Assembly (NCBI GenBank): GCA_023957275.1
Contig: JAMLHF010000015.1
Span: forward strand, 1-64,000
Direction: 5' to 3'
Source of the DNA: Lentimicrobium sp.
Lineage (GTDB): Bacteria; Bacteroidota; Bacteroidia; Bacteroidales; Lentimicrobiaceae
DNA length: 64,000 nt
The notes under the pieces were generated by a model that was not told the origin of the DNA, did not search any database, and saw only the letters and a list, made by a program, of their open reading frames with translations. This document shows positions 17,499-26,062 of this stretch, in pieces; within the stretch, counting starts at the first letter, position 1, and every line of letters begins with the position of its first letter. The position numbers and the translations under genes are program-made.

Positions 17499-19871
17499 AT
17501 GCAAAAGATAATACTATTATCCCTTCTGCTCTTTGTGTTGCAGGAGCGCCCCCTTTATGCCCAGCAAAAATATTCCGTAAGCGGTTATGTCCGTGAGAAG
17601 GCCAGCAGGGAATTGCTGCCGGGTGTAAATATTTATATCCCTGAAATCCGTAGCGGTACGGTTACGAATAATTACGGTTTCTACTCTGTAACCCTGCCGG
17701 CCGGCAAATACCTTATCAGCTATTCATATGTTGGCTACAAGCATGAAACCAGGGAAGTTAACCTGAATTCAAACCTGATGATCGATGTAGAGCTGGATCC
17801 CAGCCTTAACCTCAGCGAGGTCATCATCACGGCAGAAAAAGCGGAAAGGGTCAGTGAGAGCAACCGCATCAGCATGATTACGCTGCCGGTACAACAAATC
17901 CGGGATATTCCTGCCCTGCTGGGCGAAAAAGACGTTTTCAAAGCGCTTCAGCTGATGCCCGGAGTGCAGAAGGGCTCCGAAGGAAGCAGTGGACTTTATG
18001 TGCGCGGAGGCGGCCCCGATCAGAATCTTATCATTCTGGATGATGCGCCGGTATATAATGCCAGCCACCTTTTCGGATTTTTCTCCATATTCAACGGTGA
18101 TGCACTCAAAAGCGTGGAGCTCACCAAGGGCGGGTTTCCCGCCCGTTACGGCGGAAGACTCTCTTCTGTGGTTGAAATGACCATGAAGGATGGCAACAAG
18201 CAAAAATTTTCAGGTGAGGCGGGCATAGGCCTGATCTCCTCAAGGCTGGTGCTGGAAGGGCCACTTAAAAAAGACACCTCTTCTTTTCTGATATCTGCCC
18301 GCAGAACTTATGTGGATGTAATTACCAGACCGTTCATGCCATCCGGAAGCCAGGGAGGGTATTACTTTTATGATCTGAATGCAAAACTGAATTATGACTT
18401 CGGCCCGAAAAACAAGCTGTACCTGTCGGGTTACTTCGGAAGGGACAAATTCCAGTTTGTGGACAGATACAGTTATGACAACAACAATTACAAAGACAAA
18501 GGTGGATTGTACTGGCAAAACGCGACCGGCACCCTGCGCTGGAACCATCTGTTCTCCGACCGGATATTTACAAACACTTCCCTGATCTTCAGCCGTTACA
18601 ACCTCACGATTTTCAATGAAGAAAAAGACAATTCAGGTACTTATTCACTTGAATACAACTCCGGCATTCGCGACATTGCCTTCCGGCACGATTTTGAATT
18701 TCATGTTTCAACATCGTACATGCTCAGGGCCGGATTACAATCAACCACCCATTTGTTCACCCCTTCAGCCATCGTTGAAAAAGACAGCCAGACGCTGCTT
18801 GATTACAAACAGAAAACCAGGTACAATTCCCTCGAGTCAGGCGTATATATCGAAAATCATTTTAACATCAACAACCGGTTTCAGGCAAATGCCGGAATGC
18901 GCTTAAGTCATTTTACCGCCAACGGAAAGCATTACATTTCTCCGGAACCGCGTTTTTCCGCCAATTATCTGATCAAAGAAGGGCTCTCGGTTAAAACCGC
19001 CTATGCCGAAATGAATCAATACATCCATTTGCTCAGCAATACCGGCATCGGGCTTCCAACTGACCTTTGGGTACCTTCTACCGACAGGGTAAAACCTCAG
19101 AATTCAAGACAAATTTCGGGCGGACTGGCAAAAGACATGATCCGGAACAATCTCACCGTGACCGTTGAGGGCTATTACAAATGGAGCAGGAATATATTGG
19201 GATACAAGCCCGGTGCAAGTTTTCTGCTGCTGGATGACCCTGCCGAAGCTCAGAATTTCACGTGGCAGGACAATGTTACGGCCGGAGAAGGCCAGTCGTA
19301 CGGTGCAGAACTGCTGATACAGCGAAAAACCGGCAAACTGAGCGGCTGGATAGGCTATACCCTTTCATGGACCCGGCTCAGGTTCGATGAAATCAATTTC
19401 GGTGAATATTTCTGGGCCAGGTACGATCGCCGGCATGACCTTTCGCTGGTACTGATCTATGACCTGAAGGAGAATATCACCCTGTCGGGAACCTGGGTCT
19501 ACGGAACCGGCAACGCCATTACCCTGCCGTTGGGAGAATATCCGGGAATTACCCACAATCCGTTTGTTGAACTGCTGGGAGATGAAAATCCTTATTTCTA
19601 CGAGTATTACAATACCATCACTGATTATGGGGAGGTAAATTCATACAGGATGAAGGCTTATCACCGCCTCGACCTTGCAATTCAGTTCCACAAAACAAAG
19701 CCAAGATACAAGAGGACCTGGGAACTTGGCATATACAATGCCTATAACAGGAAAAATCCCTTTTTCTATTTTATCGAAAATGAATACAATGAGTCCGGAA
19801 CCATCAGCAAACTCAAGCAGGTCTCGATTTTCCCGCTGATTCCATCTGTTTCCTTTAACGTCAAATTCTGA
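17499..19871 (+). CDS. TonB-dependent outer-membrane receptor
   Basis: The 790-residue receptor has a signal peptide (ending LYAQQ), a carboxypeptidase-like regulatory domain (about 25-110, with the NNYGFYSVTLPAG turn), a plug domain (about 120-235, containing GLYVRGGGPDQNLIILDDAPVYN and the phosphate-like loop KGGFPARYGGRLSSVVEM) and a 22-strand-type barrel to the C-terminal Phe (SVSFNVKF). It imports a ligand through the outer membrane using TonB energy. A DUF4249 lipoprotein follows 5 bp later, the standard pair in Bacteroidota. The substrate cannot be read; no SusD or glycosidase lies nearby, so an iron or peptide ligand is as likely as glycan. Confidence 0.93.
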   Translation: MQKIILLSLLLFVLQERPLYAQQKYSVSGYVREKASRELLPGVNIYIPEIRSGTVTNNYGFYSVTLPAGKYLISYSYVGYKHETREVNLNSNLMIDVELDPSLNLSEVIITAEKAERVSESNRISMITLPVQQIRDIPALLGEKDVFKALQLMPGVQKGSEGSSGLYVRGGGPDQNLIILDDAPVYNASHLFGFFSIFNGDALKSVELTKGGFPARYGGRLSSVVEMTMKDGNKQKFSGEAGIGLISSRLVLEGPLKKDTSSFLISARRTYVDVITRPFMPSGSQGGYYFYDLNAKLNYDFGPKNKLYLSGYFGRDKFQFVDRYSYDNNNYKDKGGLYWQNATGTLRWNHLFSDRIFTNTSLIFSRYNLTIFNEEKDNSGTYSLEYNSGIRDIAFRHDFEFHVSTSYMLRAGLQSTTHLFTPSAIVEKDSQTLLDYKQKTRYNSLESGVYIENHFNINNRFQANAGMRLSHFTANGKHYISPEPRFSANYLIKEGLSVKTAYAEMNQYIHLLSNTGIGLPTDLWVPSTDRVKPQNSRQISGGLAKDMIRNNLTVTVEGYYKWSRNILGYKPGASFLLLDDPAEAQNFTWQDNVTAGEGQSYGAELLIQRKTGKLSGWIGYTLSWTRLRFDEINFGEYFWARYDRRHDLSLVLIYDLKENITLSGTWVYGTGNAITLPLGEYPGITHNPFVELLGDENPYFYEYYNTITDYGEVNSYRMKAYHRLDLAIQFHKTKPRYKRTWELGIYNAYNRKNPFFYFIENEYNESGTISKLKQVSIFPLIPSVSFNVKF

Positions 19872-19876
19872 AAGAA

Positions 19877-20755
19877 ATGAAAATCAATATAATAAGACTG
19901 ATGCTCATCACTGTGGCCTCCCTTCACATAACTGCCTGTGAAGATATGATTTCAGAAGTGGATGTGCCTGAATCAGATCCAAAAATTGTCGTCTTTTCGG
20001 TAATTTCTCCACAGGATGAATTCATCACTGTGAAGGTTTACAAAAGCCGGGCATTGTACAGCCTTACGCCACAGCACTCCTGGGAAGAATCATTCCCGGT
20101 AATTCCGGATGCGACCGTCAGGATTTCAAACGGAGTTGATTGGCTGCAGTTACCCTACAATGCTGAAACAAGGTCTTACCGGATTGCTTCTGAAAGCATG
20201 CCGGTACAGGCTTCGCAAACCTATTATCTCGACATCAAAGCCCCCGGAGGATATTCGGCAGAAGCCAGCTGCACCGTTCCTGCCGGCACCCCGCCTGACA
20301 TTGAGATTACGGCGACTGAATATGTCGAAAATTATGGAGAGCAGTCCGCCATGGTTAGTTTCAGGTTTAAGGATATCCCTGGAAACGGGCATTTTTACAG
20401 GGTTATACCAGGGACTTATTTCAGCGATGAATACTACGGAGATGATTTTTTCAGTGAATCCGGCCTCAGCAGGGGCGAAAGCGTTTTCTCGGACAAGAAC
20501 CGTGAGGGCGCCTTTTTCAATTTCAGAACATCAGAAATATACAAAGGGAACAACCCGGATAACAGGTTGCTGATTTGGTCTTCGGTTACCGATGAAGATT
20601 ATTACAATTATCACCATTCGGTGATGTCATTCCAGGGCGACAATCCTTTCTCAGAGCCTTCACCTGTTTTTACAAATATTGATGGAGGGCTGGGCATTTT
20701 TGCCGCTGTCAACGGAAGGTTGCAGGAATTCACCCTGAATCAGGATCAACCCTGA
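19877..20755 (+). CDS. DUF4249 outer-membrane lipoprotein
   Basis: A 292-residue lipoprotein (signal MKINIIRLMLITVASLHITAC, lipobox Cys at about 21) of the DUF4249 family. The conserved stretch PKIVVFSVISPQDEFITVKVYKSRAL is typical. These proteins are encoded next to TonB-dependent receptors and are thought to act as surface ligand-binding partners. The gene begins 5 bp after the receptor and ends 1 bp from the convergent folA gene. Confidence 0.9.
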   Translation: MKINIIRLMLITVASLHITACEDMISEVDVPESDPKIVVFSVISPQDEFITVKVYKSRALYSLTPQHSWEESFPVIPDATVRISNGVDWLQLPYNAETRSYRIASESMPVQASQTYYLDIKAPGGYSAEASCTVPAGTPPDIEITATEYVENYGEQSAMVSFRFKDIPGNGHFYRVIPGTYFSDEYYGDDFFSESGLSRGESVFSDKNREGAFFNFRTSEIYKGNNPDNRLLIWSSVTDEDYYNYHHSVMSFQGDNPFSEPSPVFTNIDGGLGIFAAVNGRLQEFTLNQDQP

Positions 20756-20756
20756 T

Positions 20757-21254
20757 TTAAACCGGCTTCCGCTCGTAGGTCACGTATGAGTAACTAAATC
20801 CCAGTGTTTCCGTGGCATCTGTATCAATTCGTTCCACTTCAACCCATTCGTCGAAGTTTATTTCCGGATAGAAAGTATCCGCATCAAACTCCTTGTGCAC
20901 AAGGGTGAGGTAAAGTTTATGGGCAAGGGGCATAAACTGCCTGTAAACCATGCCACCGCCGATGATGAAATTCTCACGGCCGTCTTCCATTTTCTCAATG
21001 GCATCATCAATGGAATAAGCCATCACGCAACCCGGAATCCGCTCTCCCGGCTCATCCGTTATCACAACGCTCCTGCGGTTAGGGAGGGGGCGCAATGGCA
21101 ATGATTCGAATGTGCGTTTACCCATTACGATGGTGTGACCGGTAGTAAGGGCCTTGAAACGCTTCAGGTCTTCGGGGATATGCCATAGCAGGCGGTTATC
21201 TTTTCCGATGGCAAGGTTGTCGGCAATGGCGACTATGATTGAGATGGTTTTCAT
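20757..21254 (-). CDS. folA: Dihydrofolate reductase
   Basis: A 165-residue DHFR of normal length. It reduces dihydrofolate to tetrahydrofolate with NADPH. Motifs: ISIIVAIADNLAIGKDNRLLWHIPEDLKRF in pieces (about 4-33), with the catalytic acid in the ED of HIPEDLKRF, the NADPH-binding GHTIVMGKRTFESLP, and the C-terminal IIGGGMVYRQF loop. It follows thyA by 52 bp on the same strand, a classical pairing because thymidylate synthase produces dihydrofolate. Confidence 0.96.
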   Translation of the reverse strand: MKTISIIVAIADNLAIGKDNRLLWHIPEDLKRFKALTTGHTIVMGKRTFESLPLRPLPNRRSVVITDEPGERIPGCVMAYSIDDAIEKMEDGRENFIIGGGMVYRQFMPLAHKLYLTLVHKEFDADTFYPEINFDEWVEVERIDTDATETLGFSYSYVTYERKPV

Positions 21255-21306
21255 ACACTTCAGTGCAGGCTATGCATAATCAGTTGAATAATCATCCGGT
21301 GCTGCA

Positions 21307-22101
21307 TCAGACAGCCACCGGAGCCTTGATATGGGGATGCGGATTATAATCAACAAGGGAAAAATCCTCAAACCTGAAATTAAAAATATCTTTCACTTCC
21401 GGGTTGATAATCATACGGGGGAGCGGCCTTAAGTCACGGCTCAGCTGCAAGGCAACCTGATCGGTGTGATTAAGATAAATATGCGCATCACCGAAAGTAT
21501 GAATAAACTCCCCCGGCTTCAGCCCGGTAACCTGAGCCATCATCATTGTAAGCAATGCATAGGAGGCTATATTGAAAGGCACACCGAGGAAGATATCCGC
21601 GCTGCGCTGATAAAGCTGACACGAGAGTTTTCCATTGGCAACATAAAACTGAAACAACACATGGCAGGGAGGCAACGCCATCTGTTCCACTTCTCCGGGA
21701 TTCCAGGCACTCACCATCATCCGGCGCGAATCCGGTTTTTCCCTGATCAGTTTCAGCACTTCGCTGATCTGATCGATCGTTCTGCCATCAGCGGTAGCCC
21801 ATGAACGCCACTGCCGCCCGTATACCGGGCCGAGGTCGCCGTTTTCATCGGCCCACTCATCCCAGATGGAAACCTTATTGTCATGCAGATACCTGATGTT
21901 GGTATCTCCTTTCAAAAACCACAGCAACTCATAGATAATCGACCTCAGGTGCAGTTTTTTGGTAGTCAGAACAGGGAAACCCTCTTCAAGATTGAACCGC
22001 ATCTGGTAACCAAAAACACTGATCGTACCTGTCCCGGTGCGGTCATCTTTGCGGATACCGTTTTCCATTACATGCCGGAGCAGATCATGGTATTGCTTCA
22101 T
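21307..22101 (-). CDS. thyA: Thymidylate synthase
   Basis: The 264-residue enzyme has the canonical ThyA length and motifs: [16 protein letters not shown] (about 21-36), the catalytic loop [12 protein letters not shown] with Cys146, [20 protein letters not shown], and the substrate motif [12 protein letters not shown]. It methylates dUMP to dTMP using methylene-tetrahydrofolate, and folA next to it regenerates the cofactor. The start is close behind a perfect -7 box, leaving a leader of about 12 nt. Confidence 0.98.
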   Translation of the reverse strand: MKQYHDLLRHVMENGIRKDDRTGTGTISVFGYQMRFNLEEGFPVLTTKKLHLRSIIYELLWFLKGDTNIRYLHDNKVSIWDEWADENGDLGPVYGRQWRSWATADGRTIDQISEVLKLIREKPDSRRMMVSAWNPGEVEQMALPPCHVLFQFYVANGKLSCQLYQRSADIFLGVPFNIASYALLTMMMAQVTGLKPGEFIHTFGDAHIYLNHTDQVALQLSRDLRPLPRMIINPEVKDIFNFRFEDFSLVDYNPHPHIKAPVAV

Positions 22102-22119
22102 TGCTATAAGTTATTTGTG

Positions 22120-22127
22120 CAAATTTA
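22120..22127 (-). promoter_or_regulatory. Bacteroidota -7 box (TAAATTTG) for thyA-folA
   Basis: Perfect TAnnTTTG on the minus strand, 18 bp upstream of the thyA ATG at 22101. The rest of the 177-bp gap between hydE and thyA shows no gene. Confidence 0.5.
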
Positions 22128-22278
22128 AATTTTTACAGGCAAAAAATGCCGGTTCATCATAAGCTGACAAATTAAATCCGGACTTTTATCGCTTTAGCTT
22201 TTGCAGATTGCCATAAGGCATTGTATCTCAATCGGCTGACCAGGACCGGGGCAGTCAGTGTAAGGACAATGGACCGGT

Positions 22279-23358
22279 TCAGTTTCTTTCCCTAAAATGA
22301 ATTGAATCTCCCCACTGATCATATCCGATTTTATTCCCTGACATATGAATTCTTGCTTCGAGACAATTTTTGCAATCGGCAGCCTCCTCATCGGTACAGG
22401 GTTTATTCTCATAAAGTTTATAATCGTCGCGATAAACACCGGGAGTGATATTCGGCATGATGATATTGGCTCCTATCTTCAGGGCTTTTTCCCTGCCAAT
22501 GGGATCAATGGCCTGTAAAGCGGTTGCCGATGCGATATTGATGTTCTTCATCATCAGCCGCAACACAGCAATCATCTTCAGTGCAAGGTCAAAGCGGGCT
22601 TCCAGGGGCAGTAACTGATCCCGGTAGGCCCACAGCGGGGTATCGGCATGTTCAATGTACGGACCCATGCCGCACATATCAATATCGATCGCTTTCATAA
22701 AAAGAAGATCACCGGCAAGATGATCAGGTGTTTGAAAGGGAAGGCCGATCATCACGCCGGTACCTACCTGGTAACCGGTATCCCTGAGATCGTATAACGC
22801 CTGCAAACGCCTTTCAAAACTGTGTTTTTTATCTGAGGGGTGTATCCTGTAATACAATTCCCGGTCAGATGATTCAATGCGGAGCAGATAACGGTGAGCT
22901 CCGGCCTCAAACCAGCGCCGGTACACCTCCCTGGTCTGCTCTCCGACAGAAAGTGTTATACCCAGCCGGCCATCCGATAATTCCTTGATCCGATGCAGCA
23001 GGCGTTCAATTCTGAGGGTAAAAGCCTCACCTTCGAGCTCGCCACCCTGAAGCACCACTGAACCATAATTACTTTCAAAGGCAAACCGCGCGGCTTCAAG
23101 TATTTCATCATCCGTCAGATTGTAGCGGTTCGCATTTTTATTGCCTTTCCGGATACCGCAATACAGACAGTTCTTGCCACAGATATTGGAAAACTCAATC
23201 AGCCCCCTGAAATAAACGACATTTCCGACATTTTCCTCCTTCACCTTTGCCGAGCGGGCAAAAAGAGCACTTCTGTCCTCATTCTCAGAGGTAAGTAATC
23301 TGATAATATCTTCACGGGTGAAGTTATCTTTAATAAGAATTTTGCTGAAAGGAATCAT
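22279..23358 (-). CDS. hydE: [FeFe]-hydrogenase H-cluster radical-SAM maturase HydE
   Basis: The 359-residue protein is a BioB/HydE-type radical SAM enzyme. The SAM cluster motif FSNICGKNCLYCGIR gives Cys60, Cys64 and Cys67 (CxxxCxxC). The substrate-cavity motif GSVVLQGGELEGE and the C-terminal Cys321, Cys329 and Cys332, a candidate auxiliary cluster site, favour HydE over BioB or PylB. HydE helps make the bridging dithiolate ligand of the H-cluster. HydF, HydG and hydrogenase genes are absent from the window, so they would have to lie elsewhere. A perfect -7 box precedes the start by 21 bp. Confidence 0.9.
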   Translation of the reverse strand: MIPFSKILIKDNFTREDIIRLLTSENEDRSALFARSAKVKEENVGNVVYFRGLIEFSNICGKNCLYCGIRKGNKNANRYNLTDDEILEAARFAFESNYGSVVLQGGELEGEAFTLRIERLLHRIKELSDGRLGITLSVGEQTREVYRRWFEAGAHRYLLRIESSDRELYYRIHPSDKKHSFERRLQALYDLRDTGYQVGTGVMIGLPFQTPDHLAGDLLFMKAIDIDMCGMGPYIEHADTPLWAYRDQLLPLEARFDLALKMIAVLRLMMKNINIASATALQAIDPIGREKALKIGANIIMPNITPGVYRDDYKLYENKPCTDEEAADCKNCLEARIHMSGNKIGYDQWGDSIHFRERN

Positions 23359-23379
23359 TTAACAATTTATTACCAATGG

Positions 23380-23387
23380 CAAAATTA
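23380..23387 (-). promoter_or_regulatory. Bacteroidota -7 box (TAATTTTG) for hydE
   Basis: Perfect TAnnTTTG on the minus strand, 21 bp upstream of the hydE start, in the short gap after the GWxTD gene. It suggests hydE has its own promoter rather than depending on read-through. Confidence 0.5.
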
Positions 23388-23402
23388 GTCTAAAATCCCT
23401 TA

Positions 23403-24632
23403 CTACCTGCGCCAGTTTGAAACCGACATGTGCCATGGTGTGCGGTAGGTCTCCGACCTGATCAGGAAATATTCGGCCTGGTTTTCAGGAAGTGATTCCA
23501 GGTTAAACAGAAAACGCAACGACAGCGGATTCCCTGCTTCACCATAAGTCCATTGCTCTGTCGCAGCATTGCGGTAAACAAGATTTGGGGGCCCGTAAAC
23601 TATATATATCATTCCCCTGTCCGATTTCCATCCTTCCCGGCTTAAGCTGAAAAAACGGTTGGCCTCCTCCACCCTGCCGTAATAACGCCTGATCTGAGCA
23701 AGGGCCCTTTCGGAATGCCCCGTAAGCTTAATCCAGAACTCATCAATGGCAGCCCGGGGTGGCAATAGACTCATTTCCCCGTATTCCGCATCCGTTGAGA
23801 TATACCTGAGCGACTCCCGCATCTGAATGATTGAGCCGATATCGGGAAATCCGTCGTAAAACCTGTGAACAACCATCACCGGACTGCCGCCACCATATAA
23901 AAGATACCTGCCTTCTCCAGGCATAGCAATGAAAGAGGTGACGCCATCCCGGAATTCAATTCCAAAAACACTGTCGGCGACCTGTTCAGCCATGTTATCC
24001 GGAAAGCCAAAAGGCGGAGATGCCGGAAGATACTTATCCTGAAAGAATTTAAATTGCAGAGAATCAGAAAGTCTGTTGGACCTTATCCGCACCTTTTCAT
24101 TTTTATTCAGGAAGTTACGCATTAACGGCAGCCCTGACGCATCAAGCAGGAGAAAATCATGCACATTATAAGCTTGTTTCCTGTACAAGCTGAGAAATGC
24201 ACCATAATTGATTCCTGCATTAAGATCCAGCAATTCAATGCTCAGCACGTAATCATTTCCTGCCAGGGCATGAATGGGAACTGAATCTATATAGATGGTC
24301 TTCCCCTTCAGGGAATCAACGCCTTCAATGGAAGCGGAATCAATCAACACGCCCTTTTCATAGCCATCAAACAACTGATAATTAAGTCTGAACCGGGATT
24401 TACCGGCCCCGCTATCAGGAAGATATCTGAGGCCCTCCATCGGTATGCGGACATAAAGAGTGGTAATACTATCGTTAAGATTAAACAGGGCATACGACAA
24501 TCCGGCCAATTGACGGTCAGGCTTGTAAAATCCGGAAATGTTTCTGTACGAAAGATTTGCGGGGCCTTTACAGTACGACAGCGACATGGCGGTCAGCAGC
24601 GCAACTATGAAGAATGTCGGTCGGGACTTCAT
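23403..24632 (-). CDS. GWxTD-domain lipoprotein
   Basis: The 409-residue protein has a lipoprotein signal (FFIVALLTAMSLSYC, Cys at about 21). The C-terminal region (about 270-409) contains the GWxTD domain: the hallmark GWKSDRGMIYIVYGPPNLVYRN, preceded by a helical stretch with RRYYGRVEEANRFFS. These proteins occur in Bacteroidota and Acidobacteriota; their function is not established. The N-terminal half is beta-rich and resembles an envelope-protein interaction module. It is encoded upstream of hydE but probably not functionally linked to it. Confidence 0.85.
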   Translation of the reverse strand: MKSRPTFFIVALLTAMSLSYCKGPANLSYRNISGFYKPDRQLAGLSYALFNLNDSITTLYVRIPMEGLRYLPDSGAGKSRFRLNYQLFDGYEKGVLIDSASIEGVDSLKGKTIYIDSVPIHALAGNDYVLSIELLDLNAGINYGAFLSLYRKQAYNVHDFLLLDASGLPLMRNFLNKNEKVRIRSNRLSDSLQFKFFQDKYLPASPPFGFPDNMAEQVADSVFGIEFRDGVTSFIAMPGEGRYLLYGGGSPVMVVHRFYDGFPDIGSIIQMRESLRYISTDAEYGEMSLLPPRAAIDEFWIKLTGHSERALAQIRRYYGRVEEANRFFSLSREGWKSDRGMIYIVYGPPNLVYRNAATEQWTYGEAGNPLSLRFLFNLESLPENQAEYFLIRSETYRTPWHMSVSNWRR

Positions 24633-24817
24633 CTGTGTATTAAAAATGATCGATGATAATAAAATTTCATACAGTCGGTAACATGCGGCCCGTTCACTGT
24701 ATGAAGCGGTTACTTTCAGAGAATCCGGCTAAGCTTATTAAAAGGTAAATTTAATACTTTTTGAACAGAAGGCGAAGCTGATCCGGCAGATAACGCGACA
24801 AAAACGATCGGAAATAA

Positions 24818-25891
24818 TCACCCGACCCTGATACGTGTGCCGATTCGGAGCACTTTGGTTGGTTTAATGCCATTTATCCGGCAAAGATTATTTACAGTAG
24901 TACCATAACGCCTGGCAATCTTCGAAAGGGTATCGCCTGACCGGATGGTATGATATTTTGGGCCGGGGCCGGATCCATCTGTAACCATAGGGGAAGATCC
25001 CCTTACGGAGCTCCAGAATTCTTTGGATATCAGCAGTGTATCCGTCAGAAGTGTATAATTCTCAAAATCGATGATCTTGCCGGGATTAAAATGCTCGCCC
25101 CGGAACCGGGTTTCGAAATGCAGGTGGGTGGTGGTTGCCCTTCCTGTCCGTCCACCCAATCCGATCGGTTCACCTGCTTTTACATCCTGGTTGATATTGA
25201 CAAGGATTCTGGACAAGTGGCCGTAAACCGTTTCGAGCCCGTTATGATGCCTGATAACCACCATTTTTCCGTATCCGCTCATCACCCGGGCGATCCTCAC
25301 CTTCCCGTCAAAAGCGCTCACTATGGTATCTCCTGATTCAAGCTTTATATCCATACCTGCGTGAAACCGGCTTCCGCGCGGACCATACTTTGAAATAAGT
25401 TTCCCTTTATACGGAAAAGTAAAAGGTGATTCCGCCGGGTTATTCAGCAAAAGCAGCACCGAATCAGACATACCTGCTGCATCCATCCTGCCTGTCCTTA
25501 TGTACAGCGTGTCCCACTTGTTATTGTACAATACATCCGAAGGCACAAAAATCATATCCTCCGGGACAAAATTGTCACCGTCCTCATCAGTCAGTAATTC
25601 CTCTTCATCCGATGATTCATTTTCCTGCTCCTGTTTAGGATGAATTTTCAGGTGTTCACGCTCCTCATTCAGAAAAGTGCTTGTGTCAATAGTAAATGTT
25701 TGTGCAGAGCCGGGGCGGGGCAAAACAGCCATAAATAAAAAAGCCAGTAAAATATAGTGATATCTGAAAGGCTTTTCTGATTGAATATGAACCGGCCGGA
25801 AGCAAGGGTAAAGAATACCAGAAACAATGCGGAAATAATTGTGCAGAACACAACACAGAAATTTCCGACATGTCACCGGGTTTGCTGTCAT
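24818..25891 (-). CDS. M23 peptidase with C-terminal LysM domain
   Basis: A 357-residue cell-wall protein. After a hydrophobic signal (YHYILLAFLFMAVLPRPGSAQ) comes an acidic linker (QENESSDEEELLTDEDGD), a LytM/M23 zinc metallopeptidase domain (about 160-280; RFHAGMDIKLESGDTI gives HxxxD and THLHFETRF gives HxH) and a LysM domain (about 310-357, YHTIRSGDTLSKIARRYGT). It probably cleaves peptidoglycan crosslinks or activates an amidase. The ATG at 25891 is chosen because a -7 box at 25909-25916 overlaps the earlier ATG. The N-terminal extension before the signal is unusually long, so the real start may be an alternative codon further in. Confidence 0.85.
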   Translation of the reverse strand: MTANPVTCRKFLCCVLHNYFRIVSGILYPCFRPVHIQSEKPFRYHYILLAFLFMAVLPRPGSAQTFTIDTSTFLNEEREHLKIHPKQEQENESSDEEELLTDEDGDNFVPEDMIFVPSDVLYNNKWDTLYIRTGRMDAAGMSDSVLLLLNNPAESPFTFPYKGKLISKYGPRGSRFHAGMDIKLESGDTIVSAFDGKVRIARVMSGYGKMVVIRHHNGLETVYGHLSRILVNINQDVKAGEPIGLGGRTGRATTTHLHFETRFRGEHFNPGKIIDFENYTLLTDTLLISKEFWSSVRGSSPMVTDGSGPGPKYHTIRSGDTLSKIARRYGTTVNNLCRINGIKPTKVLRIGTRIRVG

Positions 25892-25908
25892 GGCATTGTT
25901 TAACCTCA

Positions 25909-25916
25909 CAAAAGTA
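25909..25916 (-). promoter_or_regulatory. Bacteroidota -7 box (TACTTTTG) for the M23 peptidase gene
   Basis: Perfect TAnnTTTG match on the minus strand, 17 bp upstream of the ATG at 25891. It makes the ATG at 25909 an unlikely start because that codon touches the box. Confidence 0.45.
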
Positions 25917-26009
25917 CTATTTTACTTGCTGAATGGAGAACAACATGAAAGTACTACCGGAAAGCCATTAGTTTCCTGAAATTACAAAACACACTCATAC
26001 AGCAGGTTA

Positions 26010-26040
26010 CAAAACAAAGCCGGGCCATAAAGCCCGGCTT
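26010..26040 (-). terminator. Rho-independent terminator of the FadL-like gene
   Basis: A perfect 9-bp stem (26017-26025 with 26032-26040) with a 6-nt loop. Read on the minus strand it is followed by a TGTTTTGT tract. It lies 23 bp beyond the stop of the FadL-like gene. Confidence 0.8.
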
Positions 26041-26062
26041 GTTGCAAAAAATTAACTTTTTT

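Noticed and set aside
22194..22439. Minus-strand frame of 81 codons at the end of hydE
   Set aside because: It lies mostly within hydE in another frame, with no protein character of its own.
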